A stretch of 64,000 bases of DNA from the NCBI GenBank assembly GCA_947561585.1, contig CANNZV010001842.1, positions 1 through 64,000 on the forward strand, written 5' to 3'. The notes beneath the pieces were generated by a model. It was given only the letters and a program-made list of their open reading frames with translations, had not been told where the DNA came from and did not search any database. Of the stretch, positions 44,201-56,200 are shown in pieces (position 1 is the first letter of the stretch; each line of letters opens with the position of its first letter). A program made the translations under genes and the position numbers. The DNA comes from Caprella mutica. Its lineage: Eukaryota > Arthropoda > Malacostraca > Amphipoda > Caprellidae.

Positions 44201-47200
44201 AGTGAAGGTGGAGGAAGTGAAGGTGGTGAGGTGAAGGTGGAGGAAATGAAGGTGGGGGAAGTGAAGGTGGTGAAGTGAAGGTGGAGGAAGTGAAGGTGGA
44301 GGAAGTGAAGGTGGAGGAAGTGAAGGTGGTGAAGTGAAGGTGGTGAAAGTGAAGGTGGTGAAGTGAAGGTGGAGGAAGTGAAGGTGGTGAAAGTGAAGGG
44401 GGAGGAAGTGAAGGTGGTGAAGTGAAGGTGGAGGAACTGAAGGTGGAGGAAGTGAAGGTGGAGGAAGTGAAGGTGGTGAAGTGAAGGTGGTGAAGTGAAG
44501 GTGGTGAAGTGAAGGTGGTGAAGTGAAGGTGGAGGAACTGAAGGTGGAGGAACTGAAGGTGGTGAAAGTGAAGGTGGGGGAAGTGAAGGTGGGGGAAGTG
44601 AAGGTGGTGAAGTGAAGGTGGTGAAAGTGAAGGTGGGGGAAGTGAAGGTGGGGGAAGTGAAGGTGGTGAAGTGAAGGTGGGGGAAATGAAGGTGTTGAGG
44701 TGAAGGTGGAGGAAATGAAGGTGGGGGAAGTGAAGGTGGTGAAGTGAAGGTGGTGAAAGTGAAGGTGGGGGAAGTGAAGGTGGGGGAAGTGAAGGTGGTG
44801 AAGTGAAGGTGGGGGAAATGAAGGTGGTGAGGTGAAGGTGGAGGAAATGAAGGTGGGGGAAGTGAAGGTGGTGAAGTGAAGGTGGAGGAAGTGAAGGTGG
44901 AGGAAGTGAAGGTGGAGAAAGTGAAGGTGGTGAAGTGAAGGTGGTGAAAGTGAAGGTGGTGAAAGTGAAGGTGGAGAAAGTGAAGGTGGAGGAAGTGAAG
45001 GTGGAGGAAGTGAAGGTGGAGGAAGTGAAGGTGGTGAAAGTGAAGGTGGGGGAAATGAAGGTGGTGAAAGTGAAGGTTGAGGAAGTGAAGGTGGTGAAAG
45101 TGAAGGTGGTGAAGTGAAGGTGGGGGAAATGAAGGTGGTGAAGTGAAGGTGGAGGAAATGAAGGTGGGGGAAGTGAAGGTGGAGGAAGTGAAGGTGGTGA
45201 AAGTGAAGGTGGAGGAAGTGAAGGTGGTGAAAGTGAACGGGGAAGAAGTGAAGGTGGTGAAGTGAAGGTGGAGGAAGTGAAGGTGGTGAAGTGAAGGTGG
45301 AGGAAGTGAAGGTGGTGAAGTGAAGGTGGAGGAAGTGAAGGTGGAGGAAGTGAAGGTGGTGAAAGTGAAGGTGGAGGAAGTGAAGGTGGTGAAAGTGAAG
45401 GTGGTGAAAGTGAACGGGGAGGAAGTGAAGGTGGTGAAGTGAAGGTGGAGGAAGTGAAGGTGGTGAAGTGAAGGTGGAGGAAGTGAAGGTGGGGGGAGTG
45501 AAGGTGGTGAAGTGAAGGTGGGGGAAGTGAAGGTGGAGGAAGTGAAGGTGGAGGAAGTGAAGGTGGAGGAAGTGAAGGTGGTGGAGTGAAGGTGGTGAAA
45601 GTGAAGGTGGATGAAGTGAAGGTGGAGGAAGTGAAGGTGGAGGAAGTGAAGGTGGTGAAGTGAAGGTGGAGGAAATGAAGGTGGAGGAAGTGAAGGTGGT
45701 GAAAGTGAAGGTGGTGAAAGTGAAGGTGGAGGAAGTGAAGGTGGTGAAAGTGAAGGTGGTGAAAGTGAACGGGGAGGAAGTGAAGGTGGTGAAGTGAAGG
45801 TGGAGGAAGTGAAGGTGGTGAAGTGAAGGTGGAGGAAGTGAAGGTGGGGGGAGTGAAGGTGGTGAAGTGAAGGTGGGGGAAGTGAAGGTGGGGGAAGTGA
45901 AGGTGGTGAAGTAAAGGTGGGGGAAATGAAGGTGGTGAAGTGAAGGTGGAGGAAATGAAGGTGGGGGAAGTGAAGGTGGTGAAGTGAAGGTGGAGGAAGT
46001 GAAGGTGGAGGAAGTGAAGGTGGAGAAGTGAAGGTGGTGAAGTGAAAGTGGAGGAAGTGAAGGTGGTGAAAGTGAAGGTGGAGGAAGTGAAGGTGGAGGA
46101 AGTGAAGGTGGTGAAGTGAAGGTGGTGAAGAGAAAGTGGAGGAAGTGAAAGTGGAGGAAGTGAAATTGGTGAAGTGAAGGTGGTGAAGTGAAGGTGGTGA
46201 AGTGAAGGTGGAGGAAGTGAAGGTGGAGGAAGTGAAGGTGGTGAAGTGAAGGTGGAGGAAGTGAAGGTGGTGAAAGTGAAGGGGGAGGAAGTGAAGGTGG
46301 TGAAGTGAAGGTGGAGGAACTGAAGAATGAGGAAGTGAAGGTGGAGGAAGTGAAGGTGGTGAAGTGAAGGTGGTGAAGTGAAGGTGGTGAAGTGAAGGTG
46401 GTGAAGTGAAGGTGGAGGAACTGAAGGTGGAGGAACTGAAGGTGGTGAAAGTGAAGGTGGGGGAAGTGAAGGTGGGGGAAGTGAAGGTGGTGAAGTGAAG
46501 GTGGTGAAAGTGAAGGTGGGGGAAGTGAAGGTGGGGGAAGTGAAGGTGGTGAAGTGAAGGTGGGGGAAATGAAGGTGGTGAGGTGAAGGTGGAGGAAATG
46601 AAGGTGGGGGAAGTGAAGGTGGTGAAGTGAAGGTGGAGGAAGTGAAGGTGGAGGAAGTGAAGGTGGAGGAAGTGAAGGTGGTGAAGTGAAGGTTGTGAAA
46701 GTGAAGGTGGAGAAAGTGAAGGTGGAGGAAGTGAAGGTGGAGGAAGTGAAGGTGGAGGAAGTGAAGGTGGTGAAAGTGAAGGTGGAGGAAGTGAAGGAGG
46801 AGGAAGTGAAGGTGGTGAAGTGAAGGTGGTGAAGAGAAAGTGGAGGAAGTGAAAGTGGAGGAAGTGAAATTGGTGAAGTGAAGGTGGTGAAGTGAAGGTG
46901 GTGAAGTGAAGGTGGAGGAAGTGAAGGTGGAGGAAGTGAAGGTGGTGAAGTGAAGGTGGAGGAAGTGAAGGTGGTGAAAGTGAAGGGGGAGGAAGTGAAG
47001 GTGGTGAAGTGAAGGTGGAGGAACTGAAGGTGGAGGAAGTGAAGGTGGAGGAAGTGAAGGTGGTGAAGTGAAGGTGGTGAAGTGAAGGTGGTGAAGTGAA
47101 GGTGGAGGAACTGAAGGTGGAGGAACTGAAGGTGGTGAAAGTGAAGGTGGGGGAAGTGAAGGTGGGGGAAGTGAAGGTGGTGAAGTGAAGGTGGTGAAAG

Positions 47201-50200
47201 TGAAGGTGGGGGAAGTGAAGGTGGGGGAAGTGAAGGTGGTGAAGTGAAGGTGGTGAAAGTGAAGGTGGGGGAAGTGAAGGTGGGGGAAGTGAAGGTGGTG
47301 AAGTGAAGGTGGGGGAAATGAAGGTGGTGAGGTGAAGGTGGAGGAAATGAAGGTGGGGGAAGTGAAGGTGGTGAAGTGAAGGTGGAGGAAGTGAAGGTGG
47401 AGGAAGTGAAGGTGGAGGAAGTGAAGGTGGTGAAGTGAAGGTGGTGAAGTGAAGGTGGAGGAAGTGAAGGTGGAGGAAGTGAAGGTGGAGGAAGTGAAGG
47501 TGGTGAAGTGAAGGTGGTGAAAGTGAAGGTGGAGAAAGTGAAGGTGGAGGAAGTGAAGGTGGAGGAAGTGAAGGTGGAGGAAGTGAAGGTGGTGAAAGTG
47601 AAGGTGGAGGAAGTGAAGGTGGTGAGGTGAAGGTGGAGGAAATGAAGGTGGGGGAAGTGAAGGTGGTGAAGTGAAGGTGGAGGAAGTGAAGGTGGAGGAA
47701 GTGAAGGTGGAGGAAGTGAAGGTGGTGAAGTGAAGGTGGTGAAAGTGAAGGTGGTGAAGTGAAGGTGGAGGAAGTGAAGGTGGTGAAAGTGAAGGGGGAG
47801 GAAGTGAAGGTGGTGAAGTGAAGGTGGAGGAACTGAAGGTGGAGGAAGTGAAGGTGGAGGAAGTGAAGGTGGTGAAGTGAAGGTGGTGAAGTGAAGGTGG
47901 TGAAGTGAAGGTGGTGAAGTGAAGGTGGAGGAACTGAAGGTGGAGGAACTGAAGGTGGTGAAAGTGAAGGTGGGGGAAGTGAAGGTGGGGGAAGTGAAGG
48001 TGGTGAAGTGAAGGTGGTGAAAGTGAAGGTGGGGGAAGTGAAGGTGGGGGAAGTGAAGGTGGTGAAGTGAAGGTGGGGGAAATGAAGGTGGTGAGGTGAA
48101 GGTGGAGGAAGTGAAGGTGGAGGAAGTGAAGGTGGTGAAGTGAAGGTGGTGAAAGTGAAGGTGGTGAAGTGAAGGTGGAGGAAGTGAAGGTGGTGAAAGT
48201 GAAGGGGGAGGAAGTGAAGGTGGTGAAGTGAAGGTGGAGGAACTGAAGGTGGAGGAAGTGAAGGTGGAGGAAGTGAAGGTGGTGAAGTGAAGGTGGTGAA
48301 GTGAAGGTGGTGAAGTGAAGGTGGAGGAACTGAAGGTGGAGGAACTGAAGGTGGTGAAAGTGAAGGTGGGGGAAGTGAAGGTGGGGGAAGTGAAGGTGGT
48401 GAAGTGAAGGTGGTGAAAGTGAAGGTGGGGGAAGTGAAGGTGGGGGAAGTGAAGGTGGTGAAGTGAAGGTGGGGGAAATGAAGGTGGTGAGGTGAAGGTG
48501 GAGGAAATGAAGGTGGGGGAAGTGAAGGTGGTGAAGTGAAGGTGGAGGAAGTGAAGGTGGAGGAAGTGAAGGTGGAGGAAGTGAAGGTGGTGAAGTGAAG
48601 GTGGTGAAAGTGAAGGTGGAGAAAGTGAAGGTGGAGGAAGTGAAGGTGGAGGAAGTGAAGGTGGAGGAAGTGAAGGTGGTGAAAGTGAAGGTGGAGGAAG
48701 TGAAGGTGGTGAGGTGAAGGTGGAGGAAATGAAGGTGGGGGAAGTGAAGGTGGTGAAGTGAAGGTGGAGGAAGTGAAGGTGGAGGAAGTGAAGGTGGAGG
48801 AAGTGAAGGTGGTGAAGTGAAGGTGGTGAAAGTGAAGGTGGTGAAGTGAAGGTGGAGGAAGTGAAGGTGGTGAAAGTGAAGGGGGAGGAAGTGAAGGTGG
48901 TGAAGTGAAGGTGGAGGAACTGAAGGTGGAGGAAGTGAAGGTGGAGGAAGTGAAGGTGGTGAAGTGAAGGTGGTGAAGTGAAGGTGGTGAAGTGAAGGTG
49001 GTGAAGTGAAGGTGGAGGAACTGAAGGTGGAGGAACTGAAGGTGGTGAAAGTGAAGGTGGGGGAAGTGAAGGTGGGGGAAGTGAAGGTGGTGAAGTGAAG
49101 GTGGTGAAAGTGAAGGTGGGGGAAGTGAAGGTGGGGGAAGTGAAGGTGGTGAAGTGAAGGTGGGGGAAATGAAGGTGGTGAGGTGAAGGTGGAGGAAATG
49201 AAGGTGGGGGAAGTGAAGGTGGTGAAGTGAAGGTGGAGGAAGTGAAGGTGGAGGAAGTGAAGGTGGAGAAAGTGAAGGTGGTGAAGTGAAGGTGGTGAAA
49301 GTGAAGGTGGTGAAAGTGAAGGTGGAGAAAGTGAAGGTGGAGGAAGTGAAGGTGGAGGAAGTGAAGGTGGTGAAAGTGAAGGTGGGGGAAATGAAGGTGA
49401 TGAAAGTGAAGGTGGAGGAAGTGAAGGTGGTGAAAGTGAAGGTGGTGAAGTGAAGGTGGGGGAAATGAAGGTGGTGAAGTGAAGGTGGAGGAAATGAAGG
49501 TGGGGGAAGTGAAGGTGGAGGAAGTGAAGGTGGTGAAAGTGAAGGTGGAGGAAGTGAAGGTGGTGAAAGTGAACGGGGAAGAAGTGAAGGTGGTGAAGTG
49601 AAGGTGGAGGAAGTGAAGGTGGTGAAGTGAAGGTGGAGGAAGTGAAGGTGGTGAAGTGAAGGTGGAGGAAGTGAAGGTGGAGGAAGTGAAGGTGGTGAAA
49701 GTGAAGGTGGAGGAAGTGAAGGTGGTGAAAGTGAAGGTGGTGAAAGTGAACGGGGAGGAAGTGAAGGTGGTGAAGTGAAGGTGGAGGAAGTGAAGGTGGT
49801 GAAGTGAAGGTGGAGGAAGTGAAGGTGGGGGGAGTGAAGGTGGTGAAGTGAAGGTGGGGGAAGTGAAGGTGGAGGAAGTGAAGGTGGAGGAAGTGAAGGT
49901 GGAGGAAGTGAAGGTGGTGGAGTGAAGGTGGTGAAAGTGAAGGTGGATGAAGTGAAGGTGGAGGAAGTGAAGGTGGAGGAAGTGAAGGTGGTGAAGTGAA
50001 GGTGGAGGAAATGAAGGTGGAGGAAGTGAAGGTGGTGAAAGTGAAGGTGGTGAAAGTGAAGGTGGAGGAAGTGAAGGTGGTGAAAGTGAAGGTGGTGAAA
50101 GTGAACGGGGAGGAAGTGAAGGTGGTGAAGTGAAGGTGGAGGAAGTGAAGGTGGTGAAGTGAAGGTGGAGGAAGTGAAGGTGGGGGGAGTGAAGGTGGTG

Positions 50201-53200
50201 AAGTGAAGGTGGGGGAAGTGAAGGTGGGGGAAGTGAAGGTGGTGAAGTAAAGGTGGGGGAAATGAAGGTGGTGAAGTGAAGGTGGAGGAAATGAAGGTGG
50301 GGGAAGTGAAGGTGGTGAAGTGAAGGTGGAGGAAGTGAAGGTGGAGGAAGTGAAGGTGGTGAAGTGAAAGTGGAGGAAGTGAAGGTGGTGAAAGTGAAGG
50401 TGGAGGAAGTGAAGGTGGAGGAAGTGAAGGTGGTGAAGTGAAGGTGGTGAAGAGAAAGTGGAGGAAGTGAAAGTGGAGGAAGTGAAATTGGTGAAGTGAA
50501 GGTGGTGAAGTGAAGGTGGTGAAGTGAAGGTGGAGGAAGTGAAGGTGGAGGAAGTGAAGGTGGTGAAGTGAAGGTGGAGGAAGTGAAGGTGGTGAAAGTG
50601 AAGGGGGAGGAAGTGAAGGTGGTGAAGTGAAGGTGGAGGAACTGAAGGTGGAGGAAGTGAAGGTGGAGGAAGTGAAGGTGGTGAAGTGAAGGTGGTGAAG
50701 TGAAGGTGGTGAAGTGAAGGTGGTGAAGTGAAGGTGGAGGAACTGAAGGTGGAGGAACTGAAGGTGGTGAAAGTGAAGGTGGGGGAAGTGAAGGTGGGGG
50801 AAGTGAAGGTGGTGAAGTGAAGGTGGTGAAAGTGAAGGTGGGGGAAGTGAAGGTGGGGGAAGTGAAGGTGGTGAAGTGAAGGTGGGGGAAATGAAGGTGG
50901 TGAGGTGAAGGTGGAGGAAATGAAGGTGGGGGAAGTGAAGGTGGTGAAGTGAAGGTGGAGGAAGTGAAGGTGGAGGAAGTGAAGGTGGAGGAAGTGAAGG
51001 TGGTGAAGTGAAGGTGGTGAAAGTGAAGGTGGAGAAAGTGAAGGTGGAGGAAGTGAAGGTGGAGGAAGTGAAGGTGGAGGAAGTGAAGGTGGTGAAAGTG
51101 AAGGTGGAGGAAGTGAAGGAGGAGGAAGTGAAGGTGGTGAAGTGAAGGTGGTGAAGAGAAAGTGGAGGAAGTGAAAGTGGAGGAAGTGAAATTGGTGAAG
51201 TGAAGGTGGTGAAGTGAAGGTGGTGAAGTGAAGGTGGAGGAAGTGAAGGTGGAGGAAGTGAAGGTGGTGAAGTGAAGGTGGAGGAAGTGAAGGTGGTGAA
51301 AGTGAAGGGGGAGGAAGTGAAGGTGGTGAAGTGAAGGTGGAGGAACTGAAGGTGGAGGAAGTGAAGGTGGAGGAAGTGAAGGTGGTGAAGTGAAGGTGGT
51401 GAAGTGAAGGTGGTGAAGTGAAGGTGGAGGAACTGAAGGTGGAGGAACTGAAGGTGGTGAAAGTGAAGGTGGGGGAAGTGAAGGTGGGGGAAGTGAAGGT
51501 GGTGAAGTGAAGGTGGTGAAAGTGAAGGTGGGGGAAGTGAAGGTGGGGGAAGTGAAGGTGGTGAAGTGAAGGTGGGGGAAATGAAGGTGGTGAGGTGAAG
51601 GTGGAGGAAATGAAGGTTGGGGAAGTGAAGGTGGTGAAGTGAAGGTGGAGGAAGTGAAGGTGGAGGAAGTGAAGGTGGAGGAAGTGAAGGTGGTGAAGTG
51701 AAGGTGGTGAAAGTGAAGGTGGTGAAGTGAAGGTGGAGGAAGTGAAGGTGGTGAAAGTGAAGGGGGAGGAAGTGAAGGTGGTGAAGTGAAGGTGGAGGAA
51801 CTGAAGGTGGAGGAAGTGAAGGTGGAGGAAGTGAAGGTGGTGAAGTGAAGGTGGTGAAGTGAAGGTGGTGAAGTGAAGGTGGTGAAGTGAAGGTGGAGGA
51901 ACTGAAGGTGGAGGAACTGAAGGTGGTGAAAGTGAAGGTGGCGGAAGTGAAGGTGGGGGAAGTGAAGGTGGTGAAGTGAAGGTGGTGAAAGTGAAGGTGG
52001 GGGAAGTGAAGGTGGGGGAAGTGAAGGTGGTGAAGTGAAGGTGGGGGAAATGAAGGTGGTGAGGTGAAGGTGAAGGAAATGAAGGTTGGGGAAGTGAAGG
52101 TGGTGAAGTGAAGGTGGAGGAAGTGAAGGTGGAGGAAGTGAAGGTGGAGGAAGTGAAGGTGGTGAAGTGAAGGTGGTGAAAGTGAAGGTGGAGAAAGTGA
52201 AGGTGGAGGAAGTGAAGGTGGAGGAAGTGAAGGTGGAGGAAGTGAAGGTGGTGAAAGTGAAGGTGGAGGAAGTGAAGGTGGAGGAAGTGAAGGTGGTGAA
52301 GTGAAGGTGGTGAAGAGAAAGTGGAGGAAGTGAAAGTGGAGGAAGTGAAATTGGTGAAGTGAAGGTGGTGAAGTGAAGGTGGTGAAGTGAAGGTGGAGGA
52401 AGTGAAGGTGGAGGAAGTGAAGGTGGTGAAGTGAAGGTGGAGGAAGTGAAGGTGGTGAAAGTGAAGGGGGAGGAAGTGAAGGTGGTGAAGTGAAGGTGGA
52501 GGAACTGAAGGTGGAGGATGTGAAGGTGGAGGAAGTGAAGGTGGTGAAGTGAAGGTGGTGAAGTGAAGGTGGTGAAGTGAAGGTGGAGGAACTGAAGGTG
52601 GAGGAACTGAAGGTGGTGAAAGTGAAGGTGGGGGAAGTGAAGGTGGGGGAAGTGAAGGTGGTGAAGTGAAGGTGGTGAAAGTGAAGGTGGGGGAAGTGAA
52701 GGTGGGGGAAGTGAAGGTGGTGAAGTGAAGGTGGGGGAAATGAAGGTGGTGAGGTGAAGGTGGAGGAAATGAAGGTGGGGGAAGTGAAGGTGGTGAAGTG
52801 AAGGTGGAGGAAGTGAAGGTGGAGGAAGTGAAGGTGGAGGAAGTGAAGGTGGTGAAGTGAAGGTGGTGAAAGTGAAGGTGGAGAAAGTGAAGGTGGAGGA
52901 AGTGAAGGTGGAGGAAGTGAAGGTGGAGGAAGTGAAGGTGGTGAAGTGAAGGTGGAGGAAGTGAAGGTGGTGAAGTGAAGGTGGTGAAGTGAAAGTGGAG
53001 GAAGTGAAGGTGGTGAAAGTGAAGGTGGAGGAAGTGAAGGTGGTGAAAGTGAAGGTGGAGGAAGTGAAGGTGGAGGAAGTGAAGGTGGTGAAGTGAAGGT
53101 GGTGAAGTGAAGGTGGAGGAAGTGAAGGTGGTGAAGTGAAGGTGGTGAAGTGAAAGTGGAGGAAGTGAAGGTGGTGAAAGTGAAGGTGGTGAAAGTGAAG

Positions 53201-56200
53201 GTGGAGGAAGTGAAGGTGGAGGAAGTGAAGGTGGAGGAAGTGAAGGTGGTGAAAGTGAAGGGGGAGGAAGTGAAGGTGGTGAAGTGAAGGTGGGGGAAGT
53301 GAAGGTGGTGAAGTGGAGGTGGTGTAGTGAAGGTGGAGGAAGTGAAGGTGGAGGAAGTGAAGGTGGTGAAGTGTAAGTGGAGGAAGTGAAGGTGGTGAAA
53401 GTGAAGGTGGAGGAAGTGAAGGTGGAGGAAGTGAAGGTGGTGAAGTGAAGGAGGTGAAGTGAAGGTGGTGAAGTGAAGGTGGGGGAAGTGAAGGTGGGGG
53501 AAGTGAAGGTGGTGAAGTGAAGGTGGGGGAAATGAAGGTGGTGAAGTGAAGGTGGAGGAACTGAAGGTGGAGGAAGTGAAGGTGGTGAAGTGAAGGTGGA
53601 GGAAGTGAAGGTGGGGGAAGTGAAGGTGGTGAAGTGAAGGTGGGGAAAGTGAAGGTGGGGGAAGTGAAGGTGGTGAAGTGAAGGTGGGGGAAGTGAAGGT
53701 GGGGGAAGTGAAGGTGGTGAAGTGAAGGTGGTGAAGTGAAGGTGGTGAAGTGAAGGTGGGGAAAGTGAAGGTGGTGAAAGTGACGGTGGGGGAAATGAAG
53801 GTGGTGAAGTGAAGGTGGAGGAAATGAAGGTGGAGGAAGTGAAGGTGGGGGAAGTGAAGGTGGTGAAGTGAAGGTGGAGGAAATGAAGGTGGGGGAAGTG
53901 AAGGTGGTGAAGTGAAGGTGGGGGAAGTGAAGGTGGGGGAAGTGAAGGTGGTGAAGTGAAGGTGGGGGAAGTGAAGGTGGGGGAAGTGAAGGTGGTGAAG
54001 TGAAGGTGGTGAAGTGAAGGTGGAGGAAGTGAAGGTGGAGGAAGTGAAGGTGGAGGAAGTGAAGGTGGTGGAGTGAAGGTGGTGAAAGTGAAGGTGGATG
54101 AAGTGAAGGTGGAGGAAGTGAAGGTGGAGGAAGTGAAGGTGGTGAAGTGAAGGTGGAGGAAATGAAGGTGGAGGAAGTGAAGGTGGTGAAAGTGAAGGTG
54201 GTGAAAGTGAAGGTGGAGGAAGTGAAGGTGGTGAAAGTGAAGGTGGTGAAAGTGAACGGGGAGGAAGTGAAGGTGGTGAAGTGAAGGTGGAGGAAGTGAA
54301 GGTGGTGAAGTGAAGGTGGAGGAAGTGAAGGTGGGGGGAGTGAAGGTGGTGAAGTGAAGGTGGGGGAAGTGAAGGTGGGGGAAGTGAAGGTGGTGAAGTA
54401 AAGGTGGGGAAAATGAAGGTGGTGAAGTGAAGGTGGAGGAAATGAAGGTGGGGGAAGTGAAGGTGGAAAGTGAAGGTGGAGGAAGTGAAGGTGGAGGAAG
54501 TGAAGGTGGTGAAGTGAAAGTGGAGGAAGTGATCGAAGGTGGTGAAAGTGAAGGTGGAGGAAGTGAAGGTGGAGGAAGTGAAGGTGGTGAAGTGAAGGTG
54601 GTGAAGAGAAAGTGGAGGAAGTGAAATTGGTGAAGTGAAGGTGGTGAAGTGAAGGTGGTGAAGTGAAGGTGGAGGAAGTGAAGGTGGAGGAAGTGAAGGT
54701 GGTGAAGTGAAGGTGGAGGAAGTGAAGGTGGTGAAAGTGAAGGGGGAGGAAGTGAAGGTGGTGAAGTGAAGGTGGAGGAACTGAAGGTGGAGGAAGTGAA
54801 GGTGGAGGAAGTGAAGGTGGTGAAGTGAAGGTGGTGAAGTGAAGGTGGTGAAGTGAAGGTGGTGAAGTGAAGGTGGAGGAACTGAAGGTGGAGGAACTGA
54901 AGGTGGTGAAAGTGAAGGTGGGGGAAGTGAAGGTGGGGGAAGTGAAGGTGGTGAAGTGAAGGTGGTGAAAGTGAAGGTGGGGGAAGTGAAGGTGGGGGAA
55001 GTGAAGGTGGTGAAGTGAAGGTGGGGGAAATGAAGGTGGTGAGGTGAAGGTGGAGGAAATGAAGGTGGGGGAAGTGAAGGTGGTGAAGTGAAGGTGGAGG
55101 AAGTGAAGGTGGAGGAAGTGAAGGTGGAGGAAGTGAAGGTGGTGAAGTGAAGGTGGTGAAAGTGAAGGTGGAGAAAGTGAAGGTGGAGGAAGTGAAGGTG
55201 GAGGAAGTGAAGGTGGAGGAAGTGAAGGTGGTGAAAGTGAAGGTGGAGGAAGTGAAGGTGGAGGAAGTGAAGGTGGTGAAGTGAAGGTGGTGAAGAGAAA
55301 GTGGAGGAAGTGAAAGTGGAGGAAGTGAAATTGGTGAAGTGAAGGTGGTGAAGTGAAGGTGGTGAAGTGAAGGTGGAGGAAGTGAAGGTGGAGGAAGTGA
55401 AGGTGGTGAAGTGAAGGTGGAGGAAGTGAAGGTGGTGAAAGTGAAGGGGGAGGAAGTGAAGGTGGTGAAGTGAAGGTGGAGGAACTGAAGGTGGAGGAAG
55501 TGAAGGTGGAGGAAGTGAAGGTGGTGAAGTGAAGGTGGTGAAGTGAAGGTGGTGAAGTGAAGGTGGAGGAACTGAAGGTGGAGGAACTGAAGGTGGTGAA
55601 AGTGAAGGTGGGGGAAGTGAAGGTGGGGGAAGTGAAGGTGGTGAAGTGAAGGTGGTGAAAGTGAAGGTGGGGGAAGTGAAGGTGGGGGAAGTGAAGGTGG
55701 TGAAGTGAAGGTGGGGGAAATGAAGGTGGTGAGGTGAAGGTGGAGGAAATGAAGGTGGGGGAAGTGAAGGTGGTGAAGTGAAGGTGGAGGAAGTGAAGGT
55801 GGAGGAAGTGAAGGTTGAGGAAGTGAAGGTGGTGAAGTGAAGGTGGTGAAAGTGAAGGTGGTGAAGTGAAGGTGGAGGAAGTGAAGGTGGTGAAAGTGAA
55901 GGGGGAGGAAGTGAAGGTGGTGAAGTGAAGGTGGAGGAACTGAAGGTGGAGGAAGTGAAGGTGGAGGAAGTGAAGGTGGTGAAGTGAAGGTGGTGAAGTG
56001 AAGGTGGTGAAGTGAAGGTGGTGAAGTGAAGGTGGAGGAACTGAAGGTGGAGGAACTGAAGGTGGTGAAAGTGAAGGTGGGGGAAGTGAAGGTGGGGGAA
56101 GTGAAGGTGGTGAAGTGAAGGTGGTGGAAGTGAAGGTGGGGGAAGTGAAGGTGGGGGAAGTGAAGGTGGTGAAGTGAAGGTGGGGGAAATGAAGGTGGTG

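Noticed and set aside
36608..45117. Repeated 60-65 codon open frames of the MKVEEVKVVK type in the array
   Set aside because: They arise only where several 15 bp units occur in a row; the 14 bp units break the frame everywhere else. They have no promoter, splice or codon signature, so they are repeat by-products, not genes.
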